In this document: in pieces, positions 44,886 through 52,848 of the stretch | Position numbering within the stretch: position 1 is the first letter of the stretch | Layout of the letters: each line of letters begins with the position of its first letter | Source of the DNA: Streptomyces longispororuber | GTDB taxonomy: Bacteria > Actinomycetota > Actinomycetes > Streptomycetales > Streptomycetaceae | DNA length: 64,000 nucleotides | Reading direction: 5' to 3' | Assembly (NCBI RefSeq): GCF_024448165.1 | Contig: NZ_JAMOLN010000001.1 | Span: 62,001 to 126,000, forward strand | The notes under the pieces: model-generated | Database searches by the model: none | What the model was told of the DNA's origin: nothing | What the model saw: only the letters and a program-made list of their open reading frames with translations | Translations under genes and position numbers: made by a program

Positions 44886-44937
44886 AGCGGGCAGGAGGGG
44901 TGGGTTTGCTGTCGCGACCCCATCCCTCCCGCCCGCT
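44886..44937. terminator. long stem, likely bidirectional terminator
   Basis: AGCGGGC-GGAGGG-TGGG (44886-44904) pairs with CCCA-CCCTCC-GCCCGCT ending at 44937, with three single-base mismatches. It lies between the small plus-strand gene and the end of the minus-strand fasciclin gene. Confidence 0.65.
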
Positions 44938-45088
44938 GGACACGACCGCCGGGAAGGCACCGCAACCTCCCCGGCCCGACTCCGCAGGCCCGTGTGCACC
45001 CCGGATACCCAAGGAATCACCTGGGGCGGGCCTGTGTGCGGAGGCCGTTCGGCGCAGGCCGTCCCGCCGGCCGGCCTGCGCGGTCGTG

Positions 45089-45736
45089 TCAGCTCTTCGG
45101 CATGAGGACCGTGTCGATGATGTAGACGTTGGCGTTGGCGGTCTTGACGTTGCCGCAGACGACGTTGGCGCTGTCGTTGACCTTGTAGTTCTCGCCGGAG
45201 CCGGAGGTGGTGAGCCTCGACTTCTCCAGGGTGTCGAAGGAGCCGTTCTCCAGGTCCTTGGGCGCCAGCTTCTGGCCCACGACGTGGTAGGTCAGGATCT
45301 TGGTGAGCTGGGCCTTGTCGTTCAGGACCTTGTCCAGGTCGGCCTTCGGGATCTTGGCAAAGGCGTCGTTGGTGGGCGCGAAGACCGTGATGTCCTTGGC
45401 GTTGTTCAGGGTGTCGACGAGGCCGGCCTTCTTCACCGCGGTGACCAGGGTGGACAGGGCCGGGTTGTTGGAGGCGGCGGTGGCGACGGGGTCCTTGGCC
45501 ATGCCGTCGAAGGAGCCCGCGCCGTCCTTGGGCACGGAGGAGCAGGCCGGGCCGAACGGCTCGTCGGCGGTGCTCATGTCGTCGGAGGGGCTGGCCATGC
45601 CCGACCCCTTCGACGCGGATGAGGCGCTGTCGGAGGCCTTGTCCTTGGAGTCGCTGTCGGAGCACGCGGTCAGGGCCAGCGGCAGCATGGCCGCGGCGGC
45701 GACGACGACGGCGGCACGACGAAGGCGAGTCTGCAT
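45089..45736 (-). CDS. fasciclin-domain lipoprotein (MPT83-like)
   Basis: This 215-residue protein has a lipobox LTAC with Cys25, then a Ser/Asp/Lys linker and one fasciclin (FAS1) domain at about 75-215: LSTLVTAVKKAGLVDTLNNA, ITVFAPTNDAFAKIPKADL and LTYHVVGQKL. In M. tuberculosis the lipoprotein MPT83 and its secreted relative MPT70 are the main SigK targets. Here a secreted paralogue lies at 47157. A SigK-type promoter sits at 45790-45817. Confidence 0.92.
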   Translation of the reverse strand: MQTRLRRAAVVVAAAAMLPLALTACSDSDSKDKASDSASSASKGSGMASPSDDMSTADEPFGPACSSVPKDGAGSFDGMAKDPVATAASNNPALSTLVTAVKKAGLVDTLNNAKDITVFAPTNDAFAKIPKADLDKVLNDKAQLTKILTYHVVGQKLAPKDLENGSFDTLEKSRLTTSGSGENYKVNDSANVVCGNVKTANANVYIIDTVLMPKS

Positions 45737-45789
45737 GAAAATCCCTCAACGATCGGAACTGTGGAGGCCATCCGCCTCCATCGCGGGGA

Positions 45790-45817
45790 ATCCGGTGCGG
45801 TCGCCGCCGCGGATTGG
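45790..45817 (-). promoter_or_regulatory. SigK-type promoter, fasciclin lipoprotein
   Basis: On the minus strand CCAATCCG (45817-45810), 14 bases, CCGGAT (45795-45790). The same boxes and spacing precede five other units in this island. The leader would be about 47 bases. Confidence 0.75.
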
Positions 45818-45871
45818 TCGGTTCCTCGAACGAGTGAAACCCAAGGGGAGGAGAGTCCTCGTCCGCCCTGG

Positions 45872-46372
45872 TCAGCCTGGGTGCCGGGAGCGCCAGTACG
45901 GGTTGTCGTGAGGGAGCCCTCCGCTGACTCTTCCGTACATGCCGCCGGTCATCAGCAGCAGTCCGGCGGCGAAGCTGAACAACACGTTCTGCATCCGGAA
46001 GTTGAGAAAGTTGAGGCGGCTGTCCAGCGCGAACAGGAACGCGAAGCCGGCCAGCAGGAAGCCGATGCCGAGCACCATGTTCACGGTGGACGCGGTGTTC
46101 CCGCCACGGACGGCGGCCGCCAGAAGGACGCCGCCGACCAGCAAGGACAGGACGCTCAGGGCCCCGTTGGTGTTGAGGCCGAGGACGGTGTTGGCGCCGG
46201 TGTCGAAGAAGCCGATACGGCGGATGAGGCCCAGGACGCCGAACGCCAGCAGGAACACGCCCATGATCCCGGCGCTGAACCGGTAGACCCGGCTCAGGCG
46301 GTGGTCGACCGGCAGGTGATCGTCGAGTGTCACCCGCGGTCGGGCGTGGGAGCCGGCGTGCAGTGTGGTCAC
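45872..46372 (-). CDS. DUF4383 membrane protein
   Basis: This 166-residue protein starts at GTG 46372 behind AAGGAGG. It has four hydrophobic helices (RFSAGIMGVFLLAFGVLGLI, LSVLSLLVGGVLLAAAV, MVLGIGFLLAGFAFLFAL and VLFSFAAGLLLMTGGMYG). The family is widespread in actinobacteria with no known function. It follows the SH3 gene in the same direction after 42 bases, so it is likely under the same SigK-type promoter. Confidence 0.85.
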   Translation of the reverse strand: MTTLHAGSHARPRVTLDDHLPVDHRLSRVYRFSAGIMGVFLLAFGVLGLIRRIGFFDTGANTVLGLNTNGALSVLSLLVGGVLLAAAVRGGNTASTVNMVLGIGFLLAGFAFLFALDSRLNFLNFRMQNVLFSFAAGLLLMTGGMYGRVSGGLPHDNPYWRSRHPG

Positions 46373-46414
46373 TGCGAGAACCTCCTTGCCCCTCCTGGCG
46401 GATAAGGGCAGCTG

Positions 46415-46864
46415 TCAGCAGCTGGGCGGCTGCCAGCCGGTGGGCCGGACATGGGCGGCGCTGATCCAGCCGTGGGCGTCGTTGTCGAAGTACCAGACCG
46501 TTCCGTCCGCGTGGCCGCCGTCGGTCTGGCAGAACAGCCGGACGTGGGAGCCCGCGGGCAGCGTGGCGGTGGCCCTCGCGTGCACGGTCGGCGCGTCACG
46601 GACGTAGACCTCGGTCCGTGCCGTCACGACGGCCGGAGCGGCATGGTCGTCATGCCCGTTCCCGGACCAGGTCCAGGTCTCGGCCGCGGACTCCGTCCAG
46701 GACCCCGACCAGGTCAAGGTCTCAGACCAGGAGCCGCCGGGCCCCCAGTCGTCCGGATCCCAGCCGGAGGCGTGGGCGCTGCCGCCGGCGGCGAGGCCGG
46801 TCAGGGCGAAGGCCCCTGTCAGGACCGCGGCGCAGGCCCGGGTGAGGATCTTCGAGTGGTTCAT
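46415..46864 (-). CDS. secreted SH3-like domain protein
   Basis: This 149-residue protein has a signal peptide (residues 1-32) and a Trp/Ser/Gly-rich low-complexity stretch (SGWDPDDWGPGGSWSETLTW). It ends in a bacterial SH3-type domain: TEVYVRDAPTVHARATATL, SHVRLFCQTDGGHADGTVWY and WISAAHVRPTG. Such domains bind cell-wall peptides. A SigK-type promoter lies at 46959-46985, divergent from the fasciclin gene. Confidence 0.82.
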   Translation of the reverse strand: MNHSKILTRACAAVLTGAFALTGLAAGGSAHASGWDPDDWGPGGSWSETLTWSGSWTESAAETWTWSGNGHDDHAAPAVVTARTEVYVRDAPTVHARATATLPAGSHVRLFCQTDGGHADGTVWYFDNDAHGWISAAHVRPTGWQPPSC

Positions 46865-46958
46865 GGCCGGCTCCTCCTTGAAGCGCCCCTCCTGTCCCGT
46901 GCGCCCGCGGATCCCGCTGCGAATGGCGCCGCACCACTGGGTGTGCCCTCCACCGGTA

Positions 46959-46985
46959 ATCCGGCACCAGTATCCGCCGCGGATT
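46959..46985 (-). promoter_or_regulatory. SigK-type promoter, SH3-DUF4383 operon
   Basis: On the minus strand AATCCG (46985-46980), 15 bases, CCGGAT (46964-46959). Spacing is one base longer than in the other copies. The leader is about 90 bases. Confidence 0.6.
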
Positions 46986-47016
46986 GCCGAAAGTGACGAA
47001 ATTCTCAGAACGAGGC

Positions 47017-47042
47017 AATCCGGATCCCGTGTGGCGTCGAAT
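47017..47042 (+). promoter_or_regulatory. SigK-type promoter, secreted fasciclin gene
   Basis: AATCCG (47017-47022), 14 bases, TCGAAT (47037-47042). The -10 differs at two positions from CCGGAT and is close to the CGAAT form reported for mycobacterial SigK. The leader is about 107 bases. Confidence 0.6.
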
Positions 47043-47156
47043 TACTGGTGTGAGGGCGCGAATGACGCGCCGACCCCCGGTAGCCCGCGCTCTCACCGGC
47101 CCCGGGCCGCTCGGGGGCCCGGCGGGTCCGCAGCCCGCCGCAAAGGAGTGTTGATC

Positions 47157-47738
47157 ATGACTGCTCATCGCGTAAGCACCCGGATCCTGGTCGGAACGGC
47201 GGCGCTCGCGCTCCCGTTCTCGCTGGCGGCGCTGGCCCCGGCCGCCTCGGCCGACGACATGACGGGCCCGTTCGGCCCCGCCTGCTCCTCCGTCCCCAAG
47301 GACGGCGCGGGTTCCTTCGACGGCATGGCCAAGGACCCGGTGGCCACGGCAGCCTCGCACAACCCCGACCTGTCGACGCTGGTCACGGCGGTGAAGAAGG
47401 CCGGTCTCGTCGACACCCTGAACAACGCCAAGGACATCACGGTCTTCGCGCCGACGAACGAGGCGTTCGCGAAGATCCCGAAGGCGGACCTGGACAAGGT
47501 CCTCAACGACAAGGCGCAGCTGACCAAGATCCTCACGTACCACGTGGTGGGTGAGAAGGTCACGCAGGACAAGCTGGCCGACGGCAGCTTCAAGACGCTG
47601 GAGGGCAGCAAGCTGACGACCTCGGGCTCCGGCGAGAAGTTCAAGGTCAACGACAGCGCGAACATTGTCTGTGGCGATGTGCAGACCTCGAACGCCACTG
47701 TCCACATCATCGACAGTGTCCTGATGCCCAAGAGCTGA
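47157..47738 (+). CDS. secreted fasciclin-domain protein (MPT70-like)
   Basis: This 193-residue protein starts at ATG 47157 behind AAAGGAG. It has a cleavable signal peptide (ILVGTAALALPFSLAALAPA then ASA) and no lipobox Cys. The FAS1 domain is about 85 percent identical by eye to the lipoprotein copy, including FGPACSSVPKDGAGSFDGMA. The lipoprotein/secreted pairing is the same as MPT83/MPT70. Confidence 0.92.
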   Translation: MTAHRVSTRILVGTAALALPFSLAALAPAASADDMTGPFGPACSSVPKDGAGSFDGMAKDPVATAASHNPDLSTLVTAVKKAGLVDTLNNAKDITVFAPTNEAFAKIPKADLDKVLNDKAQLTKILTYHVVGEKVTQDKLADGSFKTLEGSKLTTSGSGEKFKVNDSANIVCGDVQTSNATVHIIDSVLMPKS

Positions 47739-47778
47739 CTGTACGACCGAACGGCGCGCAGTCGGAGGGAAAAGGGGA

Positions 47779-47811
47779 GTCAAGGGGTGCACCGAAGGTG
47801 CACCCCTTGAC
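47779..47811. terminator. bidirectional terminator hairpin
   Basis: GTCAAGGGGTGCACC (47779-47793), loop GAA, and an exact reverse complement (47797-47811). It lies 40 bases past the fasciclin gene and 26 bases from the end of the convergent rskA gene. Confidence 0.85.
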
Positions 47812-47836
47812 CATGGCCCGGGAAGGTCCGAATCGA

Positions 47837-48442
47837 TCAGGCGGGCAGCTGCAGCAGGGCCACCGGCTGGGTGGTGGGCTGCTTGGAGCCGCCGTCCGGT
47901 TCGAGGGTGACACCCACGCCGGACGCCTTGCCGACGGCGCCCGCCATCAGGACGCTCTGGTTCGTCCGGGAGGGGTTCATCAGGCTCGAGGTCACCTTGG
48001 CGTCCGGAGCGGAGAGCACCTCGGTGATCTGGTCGGCCTGCCGCTGCGCGACCTGGGCCTGTTGACGGGCTTCGTCGGCCTGCTGGTGCTGCCACAGCGT
48101 CGTGCCGCCGAGCGCGGCAGCAGCGGCGACACAGGCGGCGAGCGCCCAACGCATGGCGTGCCCGCGACGTGCTGTGCGCGACAAGGCCGTCACCCCGGAA
48201 TGAGGACGCTCCTGCTGCCGCACACCAGCGATCTGCTCCAATACCTGAGCCTTGAGGCGAGGCGGTGGCGGCATTGTGGCCGCGAGCGCCAGCCGTCCGG
48301 CGGTCGCCGTCAGCTCACATACTTCCTGGGCGCAGTCCTCGCACTTGGCGAGGTGTTGTTCGAACGCGACGCGCTCGTCTTCTTCCAGGGCATCCAGTGC
48401 GTAGGCGCCCGTCAGCGTGTGCAGGTCCGCCTGGGCGGTCAT
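47837..48442 (-). CDS. rskA: RskA-type anti-sigma factor, copy 1, internally deleted
   Basis: This 201-residue membrane protein has the zinc anti-sigma domain (His30, Cys34, Cys37 in FEQHLAKCEDCAQE) and one membrane helix (MRWALAACVAAAAALGGTTL). The extracytoplasmic RskA domain runs from APDAKVTSS straight to LMNPSRTNQSVLMAGAVGKA. In copy 2 about 50 residues lie between (SRDRAVFVVS, KVYQLWFDDG). The deletion removes the core of the sensor domain. It overlaps the broken sigK by ATGA. It may still bind SigK but should not sense or be processed normally. Confidence 0.85.
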   Translation of the reverse strand: MTAQADLHTLTGAYALDALEEDERVAFEQHLAKCEDCAQEVCELTATAGRLALAATMPPPPRLKAQVLEQIAGVRQQERPHSGVTALSRTARRGHAMRWALAACVAAAAALGGTTLWQHQQADEARQQAQVAQRQADQITEVLSAPDAKVTSSLMNPSRTNQSVLMAGAVGKASGVGVTLEPDGGSKQPTTQPVALLQLPA

Positions 48443-49031
48443 GCGGTCACCCCCAAGCAGTCGCGTAGCCGGATGAGCCCGTCACGCAGTCGCGTCTTGA
48501 TCGTGCCCAACGGCGTGGACAGCGCCTCCGCGACCTCCTTGTAGGTAAGGCCCTGGTAGTACGCCAGCGTCACCGACTGACGCTGGATCTCACTGAGAGA
48601 ACGCAGGCAGCGGCGCAGCTGTTTCCGCTCCAACTGCCCCTCCACCTGTTCACTCACCTCGTCGAACTCCGGGACCTGATCGAGCAGCGCGACCCGGTGG
48701 TCGCGCGCGGCAGCCGCCTCCACCGAACGGATCCGGTCCACGGTGCGCCGGTGCGCCGGTGCGCCAAGGTGAGCACCCAGTTCAGGACAGTGCCCTGATC
48801 CGCGCGGTAGCGCGCCGCGGTACGCCAGACCTCGACGAGCACTTCCTGAGCGACTTCCTCGGACTGGGCATGATCGCGCAGCAGCTTGCACACGACGCCG
48901 AACACGGGCGCGGCCACCGCCTCATAGATGACGGAGAACGCCTCGCGATCCCCCTGCGCGACGAGGGCAAGCTGATCCTGCAGATCAAGTCCACGGGCTG
49001 GACCGGGCCCGACCGGCCTGGGGTGTGTCAT
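48439..49031 (-). pseudogene. sigK: ECF sigma factor SigK, copy 1, frameshifted by a repeat expansion
   Basis: ATG 49031 starts MTHPRPVGPGPARGLDLQDQ; region 2 reads GDREAFSVIYEAVAAPVFGV and EEVAQEVLVEVWRTAARYRA. After LTLAHRRT the frame is lost: the DNA has three copies of an 8-base unit where two would keep the frame. Region 4 continues in another frame (RSVEAAAARDHRVALLDQVP, LAYYQGLTYKEVAEAL, LGTIKTRLRDGLIRLRDCLG). Removing one repeat unit gives 194 residues, the same as copy 2. No SigK-type promoter is seen upstream. Confidence 0.88.
48741..48764. repeat. three tandem copies of CGGTGCGC inside sigK copy 1
   Basis: Perfect 8-base units lie at 48741, 48749 and 48757. On the coding strand they read GCGCACCG three times. 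Two copies encode Ala-His-Arg-Arg-Thr-Val in frame; three shift the frame by 8 bases. Confidence 0.92.
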
Positions 49032-49144
49032 GTGCCGCCTTCCGAACACCGCTGGGCTGCGGCTGAGCAGGTCAAAGACACCAGTAACGCACAACGTTGC
49101 CCCTCCACTCGAATCAGGGGCCCGAAGTGCGCTTCGGCCAGGAG

Positions 49145-50818
49145 TCAGTCGACGGTGACGACGACGGAGTGCCATCCGGAGGCGCCGTCGGGGATGGTCG
49201 GAGTGCGCTTCTCGGTCTGGGTCTCGCCCGTCCGGTCCGTGGCCCGCACGGTCAGAGTGTGGCCGCCCTTGGTGGCGTCCCAGGGGTAGGACCACTGCCG
49301 CCAGGTGTCCCGGGTGTCCTCAGCGGCGAGCCGTGCTTCTTCCCAGGGCCCGTCGTCGACCCGGATCTCGACCTTGTCGATGCCGCGGTGCTGCGCCCAG
49401 GCGACACCGGCGACCATGACCGTGCCGGCCTTCGGGCGGGCGAACGGCTTGGGCGCGTCGATGCGCGACTCGGTCTTGATCGGCGCCTTCTGCGCCCAGT
49501 CCCGTTTGACCCAGTACGAGTCGTAGGCGTCGAACGTGGTCAGCTCGATGTCCTGGATCCACTTGCAGGCCGACACGTAGCCGTACAGTCCCGGGACGAC
49601 CATGCGTACCGGGAAGCCGTGCTCGAACGGCAGCGGCTGGCCGTTCATGCCGAGGGCGAGCATCGCGTCGCGGCCGTCCATCACGTCCTCGACAGGGCTG
49701 CCGATGGTCATCCCGTCCACCGACCGCGCCACCAGTTGGTCGGCGGGCCCGCCCTTCGACGGCGGCTTCACCCCGCACTGCTTGAGCAGGTCGGTCAAGC
49801 GGACGCCGATCCAGCGAGCGTTGCCGACGTAGGGGCCGCCGACCTCGTTGGAGACGCAGGTCAGGGTGATGTTGCGTTCGATGAGCGGCATCTTCAGCAG
49901 GTCGTCGAAGGAGACGGTCAGTTCGCGCTCGACGCCCTTGCCGTGGATACGCAGCTTCCAGCTGGTGGCGTCGACCTTGGGGACAACCAGGGCGGTGTCG
50001 ACGCGGTAGAAGTCACCGTTGGGCGTCACAAACGGGCTGATGCCCTTGATCCGCAGGGCGGCCCCGCGCGGCACCGGGGCCGCCTTCGACGCCGGGGCGG
50101 GAATCACCACGTCCTTCCGGGAGGCGACGGCGTTCTGGCCCTGCGAGCCGTTCAGTGCCCGGCCCGCGAGCCCAGCACCGGTGGAGGCCGCTGCCGCCGC
50201 GGTCGCGGCCAGGATGAACCCGCGCCGGTCCCACCCCGACCCACCTGAGCCGTCGGCGTCATGTACGGGGGCTGTGTCATCCAGTGCCGGCGCCGCGCCG
50301 TCATCCGGGACCGAGCCTCGAGAGGCAGAGGTCTGGCCGGTGACGTCCCCGGCGCGTCCAAGGCGCCCGATCAAGTAGTAGAGCAGGCAGGCGCCGACGA
50401 TGGCGCCGACGGCGGAGGGCAGCGCGTCCGTGACGCTGGTGGAATCGGGCCTGCTGGTCGCGGCCAGGGCACCGACGACGCCGAACGCGAGGACACCCAG
50501 TGAGCCGATCAGTCGCCATCGCGCGGCGAGCGCCCCGAGCACCAGGGCGAGCACGGTCAGCACGGCCAGAATGCCCAGTTGCAGCACCAGCTTGTCGTTC
50601 GTGCCGAACTGCCGGATCGCCCAGTCCTTGACCGCCGGAGGGGTGCGGTCGATCGCCGCCCCGCCCACCGCGATGACCGGACCAGATTCGGGCCGCACCG
50701 CCGCGGAGACCAGCTCGGCGACCGCGATCGCCGCGTATCCGGCGAGCAGGCCGCTCAGCGCGCCCAAAGAGAAGCGTTTGATGCCGCGCAGCGGCGTGGG
50801 AGTCGAGTCGTCGTCCAT
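49145..50818 (-). CDS. membrane-bound molybdopterin-dependent oxidoreductase (sulfite-oxidase type)
   Basis: This 557-residue protein has four or five N-terminal membrane helices (to about residue 165), an Arg-rich loop, then a Moco domain. The catalytic site is TLTCVSNEVGGPYVGNARW with Cys321 as the molybdenum ligand, then ARSVDGMTIGSPVEDVMDGR and MVVPGLYGYVSACKWIQDIE. A dimerisation (Mo-co_dimer) domain forms the C-terminus (GVAWAQHRGIDKVEIRVDDG). The active site would face outside. A SigK-type promoter sits only 9 bases before the start. Confidence 0.88.
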   Translation of the reverse strand: MDDDSTPTPLRGIKRFSLGALSGLLAGYAAIAVAELVSAAVRPESGPVIAVGGAAIDRTPPAVKDWAIRQFGTNDKLVLQLGILAVLTVLALVLGALAARWRLIGSLGVLAFGVVGALAATSRPDSTSVTDALPSAVGAIVGACLLYYLIGRLGRAGDVTGQTSASRGSVPDDGAAPALDDTAPVHDADGSGGSGWDRRGFILAATAAAAASTGAGLAGRALNGSQGQNAVASRKDVVIPAPASKAAPVPRGAALRIKGISPFVTPNGDFYRVDTALVVPKVDATSWKLRIHGKGVERELTVSFDDLLKMPLIERNITLTCVSNEVGGPYVGNARWIGVRLTDLLKQCGVKPPSKGGPADQLVARSVDGMTIGSPVEDVMDGRDAMLALGMNGQPLPFEHGFPVRMVVPGLYGYVSACKWIQDIELTTFDAYDSYWVKRDWAQKAPIKTESRIDAPKPFARPKAGTVMVAGVAWAQHRGIDKVEIRVDDGPWEEARLAAEDTRDTWRQWSYPWDATKGGHTLTVRATDRTGETQTEKRTPTIPDGASGWHSVVVTVD

Positions 50819-50826
50819 GTCCGGGA

Positions 50827-50854
50827 ATCCGTCCTTGCGCAGCGCTTGGATTGG
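50827..50854 (-). promoter_or_regulatory. SigK-type promoter, molybdopterin oxidoreductase; probably leaderless
   Basis: On the minus strand CCAATCCA (50854-50847), 14 bases, ACGGAT (50832-50827). The ATG begins at 50818, so transcription would start at or within a base or two of the start codon. Confidence 0.7.
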
Positions 50855-51130
50855 TCGTTCACGCCATCGAGGGATGAAGGGGCATGCGGCAGCAGTAGCA
50901 GGCAAAGCAGCGCGGTCCCTGGTGACAGCGCCGCCGGGCTGCCGGTATTCCACGGTCTGGAAGGCAGCGTGCGCGGCGAAAGAGTGACGGCTTGTGCGAA
51001 GACCAAGCCGCGGGGCACAGGCCGCCGGATTACCGGAGGGCACACGGACCCACACGACACCGCCCGATCAGGTCAGGCAATGACCGCCGCAGGAAAGCGG
51101 TGATACCCGCCGCTTCAGCGGCCAGGTCGA

Positions 51131-51412
51131 CTACTCCGGGGGAGCAGCCGTGAGAGTGCACATCCTGTCCGCGCCGTTGATGAGGCGGGTACGGCCCAAC
51201 GCTGCCTGCTCGTTGGGGAAGTGCCCGCGGGCCTTGACCGCCCGGCGGATGCGGGCAGTCACCGGCTCGATCGCGTTCATCGTGCACACGATGCGGCGGA
51301 TCCCGGTGTCGAACCGCAGGAACGGGGTGAACTCCTCCCAAGCGTTCTCCCACAGCTTCACGATCGCCGGGTACTTGCGGCCTCAGGCATCGGCGAACTC
51401 GGCGACCCGCTC
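51131..51412 (-). pseudogene. IS256-family transposase C-terminal fragment
   Basis: The minus frame has KYPAIVKLWENAWEEFTPFL, RRIVCTMNAIEPVTARIRRA and VKARGHFPNEQAALG, typical of another IS256 subgroup. A TGA interrupts the start (at the usual Trp before GRKYPAI). The C-terminus is replaced by unrelated sequence. Confidence 0.75.
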
Positions 51413-51453
51413 CGGGGCACGGGAGCATCAGTGACGTGACGGGGTGAGGCGGC

Positions 51454-52113
51454 TCATCGCCGCAGCAAGCCCGCCACGGTCGAGGCAGCGGTACGGTGCC
51501 AGCGCGCGCTGTCCCGCAGCATCGCGTGGTCACCGCCGGGCACAAGGGACACGTCCGCCTGCGCTCCGGCATCCCGGGCCCGCCGCACGAACGCCACGGA
51601 TGCCTGTGCGTCGGTGACGCGGTCGTCATCGCCGTGGAGCACGACGACATCCTTGCCGGCCAGGTGCGCAACCGGTTCCCCCTCCGGGCACCAAGGCGCC
51701 AGGGCCAGCACCGCCCGCACCTGCGGCGCGGCCGCGGCACGGAGCGCCGCCCGGCCCCCCATCGAATGCCCCACGAGCACCACCGGCACATCCCCGGCGA
51801 TCCAAGCCAGTCCGTCGAGCGCCCGCCGGGCATCGTGCAGCGCGTCGGCGGCGTCCCCGTTCCAGCCGCGCACGCGGTAGCGCACCGTCGCCAGCAGGAC
51901 ATCATCGTCCGGCAGCGCCGCGGCGACGGCCCGGACGAAGGGCTTCATCCGCAGTGCGGCAAGGTGCCAGGGCCGCGACGGGGAGCGGCCGTCGGCGCGA
52001 CCGCCGTGCAGGAACAGCACCGCGGCACGCGCTTCGGGCGGAGTACGGCGCAGGATCAGCGCTCCGTCCGCCCCGCTCCCGCCCACGCGCGCCCTCTGCT
52101 CATGCCCGGTCAT
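51454..52113 (-). CDS. alpha/beta hydrolase (dienelactone-hydrolase-like)
   Basis: This 219-residue protein starts at ATG 52113 behind GGAGGACCG. The fold shows AAVLFLHGGRADGRSPSR, nucleophile Ser117 in VVLVGHSMGGRAAL, an acid in VLHGDDDRVTDAQ and His196 in VPGGDHAML. It is divergent from sigK copy 2. No SigK-type box faces it, so it may not belong to the regulon. Confidence 0.85.
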   Translation of the reverse strand: MTGHEQRARVGGSGADGALILRRTPPEARAAVLFLHGGRADGRSPSRPWHLAALRMKPFVRAVAAALPDDDVLLATVRYRVRGWNGDAADALHDARRALDGLAWIAGDVPVVLVGHSMGGRAALRAAAAPQVRAVLALAPWCPEGEPVAHLAGKDVVVLHGDDDRVTDAQASVAFVRRARDAGAQADVSLVPGGDHAMLRDSARWHRTAASTVAGLLRR

Positions 52114-52201
52114 CGGTCCTCCTCGCTCCACCCCGGTGTCACCGCCGGACACCCGCTACCGATCATTCGTCACCGGGTGCCGAAAGGTTTGGCCGCCTGG
52201 A

Positions 52202-52229
52202 CCAATCCATGGGCGCTCGGGGTCCGGAT
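52202..52229 (+). promoter_or_regulatory. SigK-type promoter, sigK-rskA copy 2 (autoregulation)
   Basis: CCAATCCA (52202-52209), 14 bases, CCGGAT (52224-52229). The leader is about 28 bases. Presence before the sigma gene itself indicates a positive feedback loop. Confidence 0.75.
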
Positions 52230-52263
52230 TACGGCTGGACACACCCGACCACGGAGGGGCCCC

Positions 52264-52848
52264 GTGAAAGAAGCCGTACACATCGGCAGACATCCATCCG
52301 CCGAGCCGGATCTGGAGGAGCTCGTGAGCCGTGTCGCCCTGGGCGACGAGGACGCGTTCGCCTCCGTGTACGACAGAGTGGCGGGCCCGGTCCTCGGCAC
52401 GGTGCGCGCGGTCCTGCGTGACCTGGCGCAGTCCGAGGAGGTGGCGCAGGAGACCCTCGTGGAGGTGTGGCGGACGGCACCGCGCTACCGCTCCGACCGG
52501 GGAACGGCGATCAACTGGATCCTCACCCTGGCGCACCGGCGCGCGATCGACCGGGTGCGCTCGGCCGAGGCTGCCGCGGCCCGCGACCACAAGGCCGCTC
52601 TCCTCGACCGTACGCCCGACTTCGACGAGGTGACCGAGCAGGTGGAGGCCCGTCTGGAGCGGGAGCAGGTGCGGCGCTGTCTGCGCACGCTGACCGAGAT
52701 CCAGCGCCAGGCCGTCACGCTCGCCTACTACCGCGGGCTGACCTACCGTCAGGTGGCGGAATCCCTGGCTCTGCCGCTGGGCACGGTCAAGACGCGGCTG
52801 CGCGACGGTCTCATCCGGCTGCGCGACTGCCTGGGGGTGACCGCGTGA
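52264..52848 (+). CDS. sigK: ECF sigma factor SigK, copy 2 (intact)
   Basis: This 194-residue sigma factor starts at GTG 52264 behind GGAGGGG. Region 2 is about 20-85 (EDAFASVYDRVAGPVLGTVR, EEVAQETLVEVWRTAPRYRS, INWILTLAHRRAIDRVR) and region 4 about 130-190 (LTEIQRQAVTLAYYRGLTYR, LGTVKTRLRDGLIRLRDCLG). It overlaps rskA by GTGA, the classic sigma/anti-sigma layout. It is a close paralogue of the broken copy at 48439. Confidence 0.93.
   Translation: MKEAVHIGRHPSAEPDLEELVSRVALGDEDAFASVYDRVAGPVLGTVRAVLRDLAQSEEVAQETLVEVWRTAPRYRSDRGTAINWILTLAHRRAIDRVRSAEAAAARDHKAALLDRTPDFDEVTEQVEARLEREQVRRCLRTLTEIQRQAVTLAYYRGLTYRQVAESLALPLGTVKTRLRDGLIRLRDCLGVTA

Noticed and set aside
48741..48764. Short tandem repeat as a CRISPR-like array
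   Set aside because: Three 8-base units without spacers, inside a gene; no CRISPR arrays or cas genes are seen anywhere in the window.
52114..52200. SigK-type promoter for the alpha/beta hydrolase
   Set aside because: The CCAATCCA box here faces sigK copy 2; no AATCC-type box faces the hydrolase.
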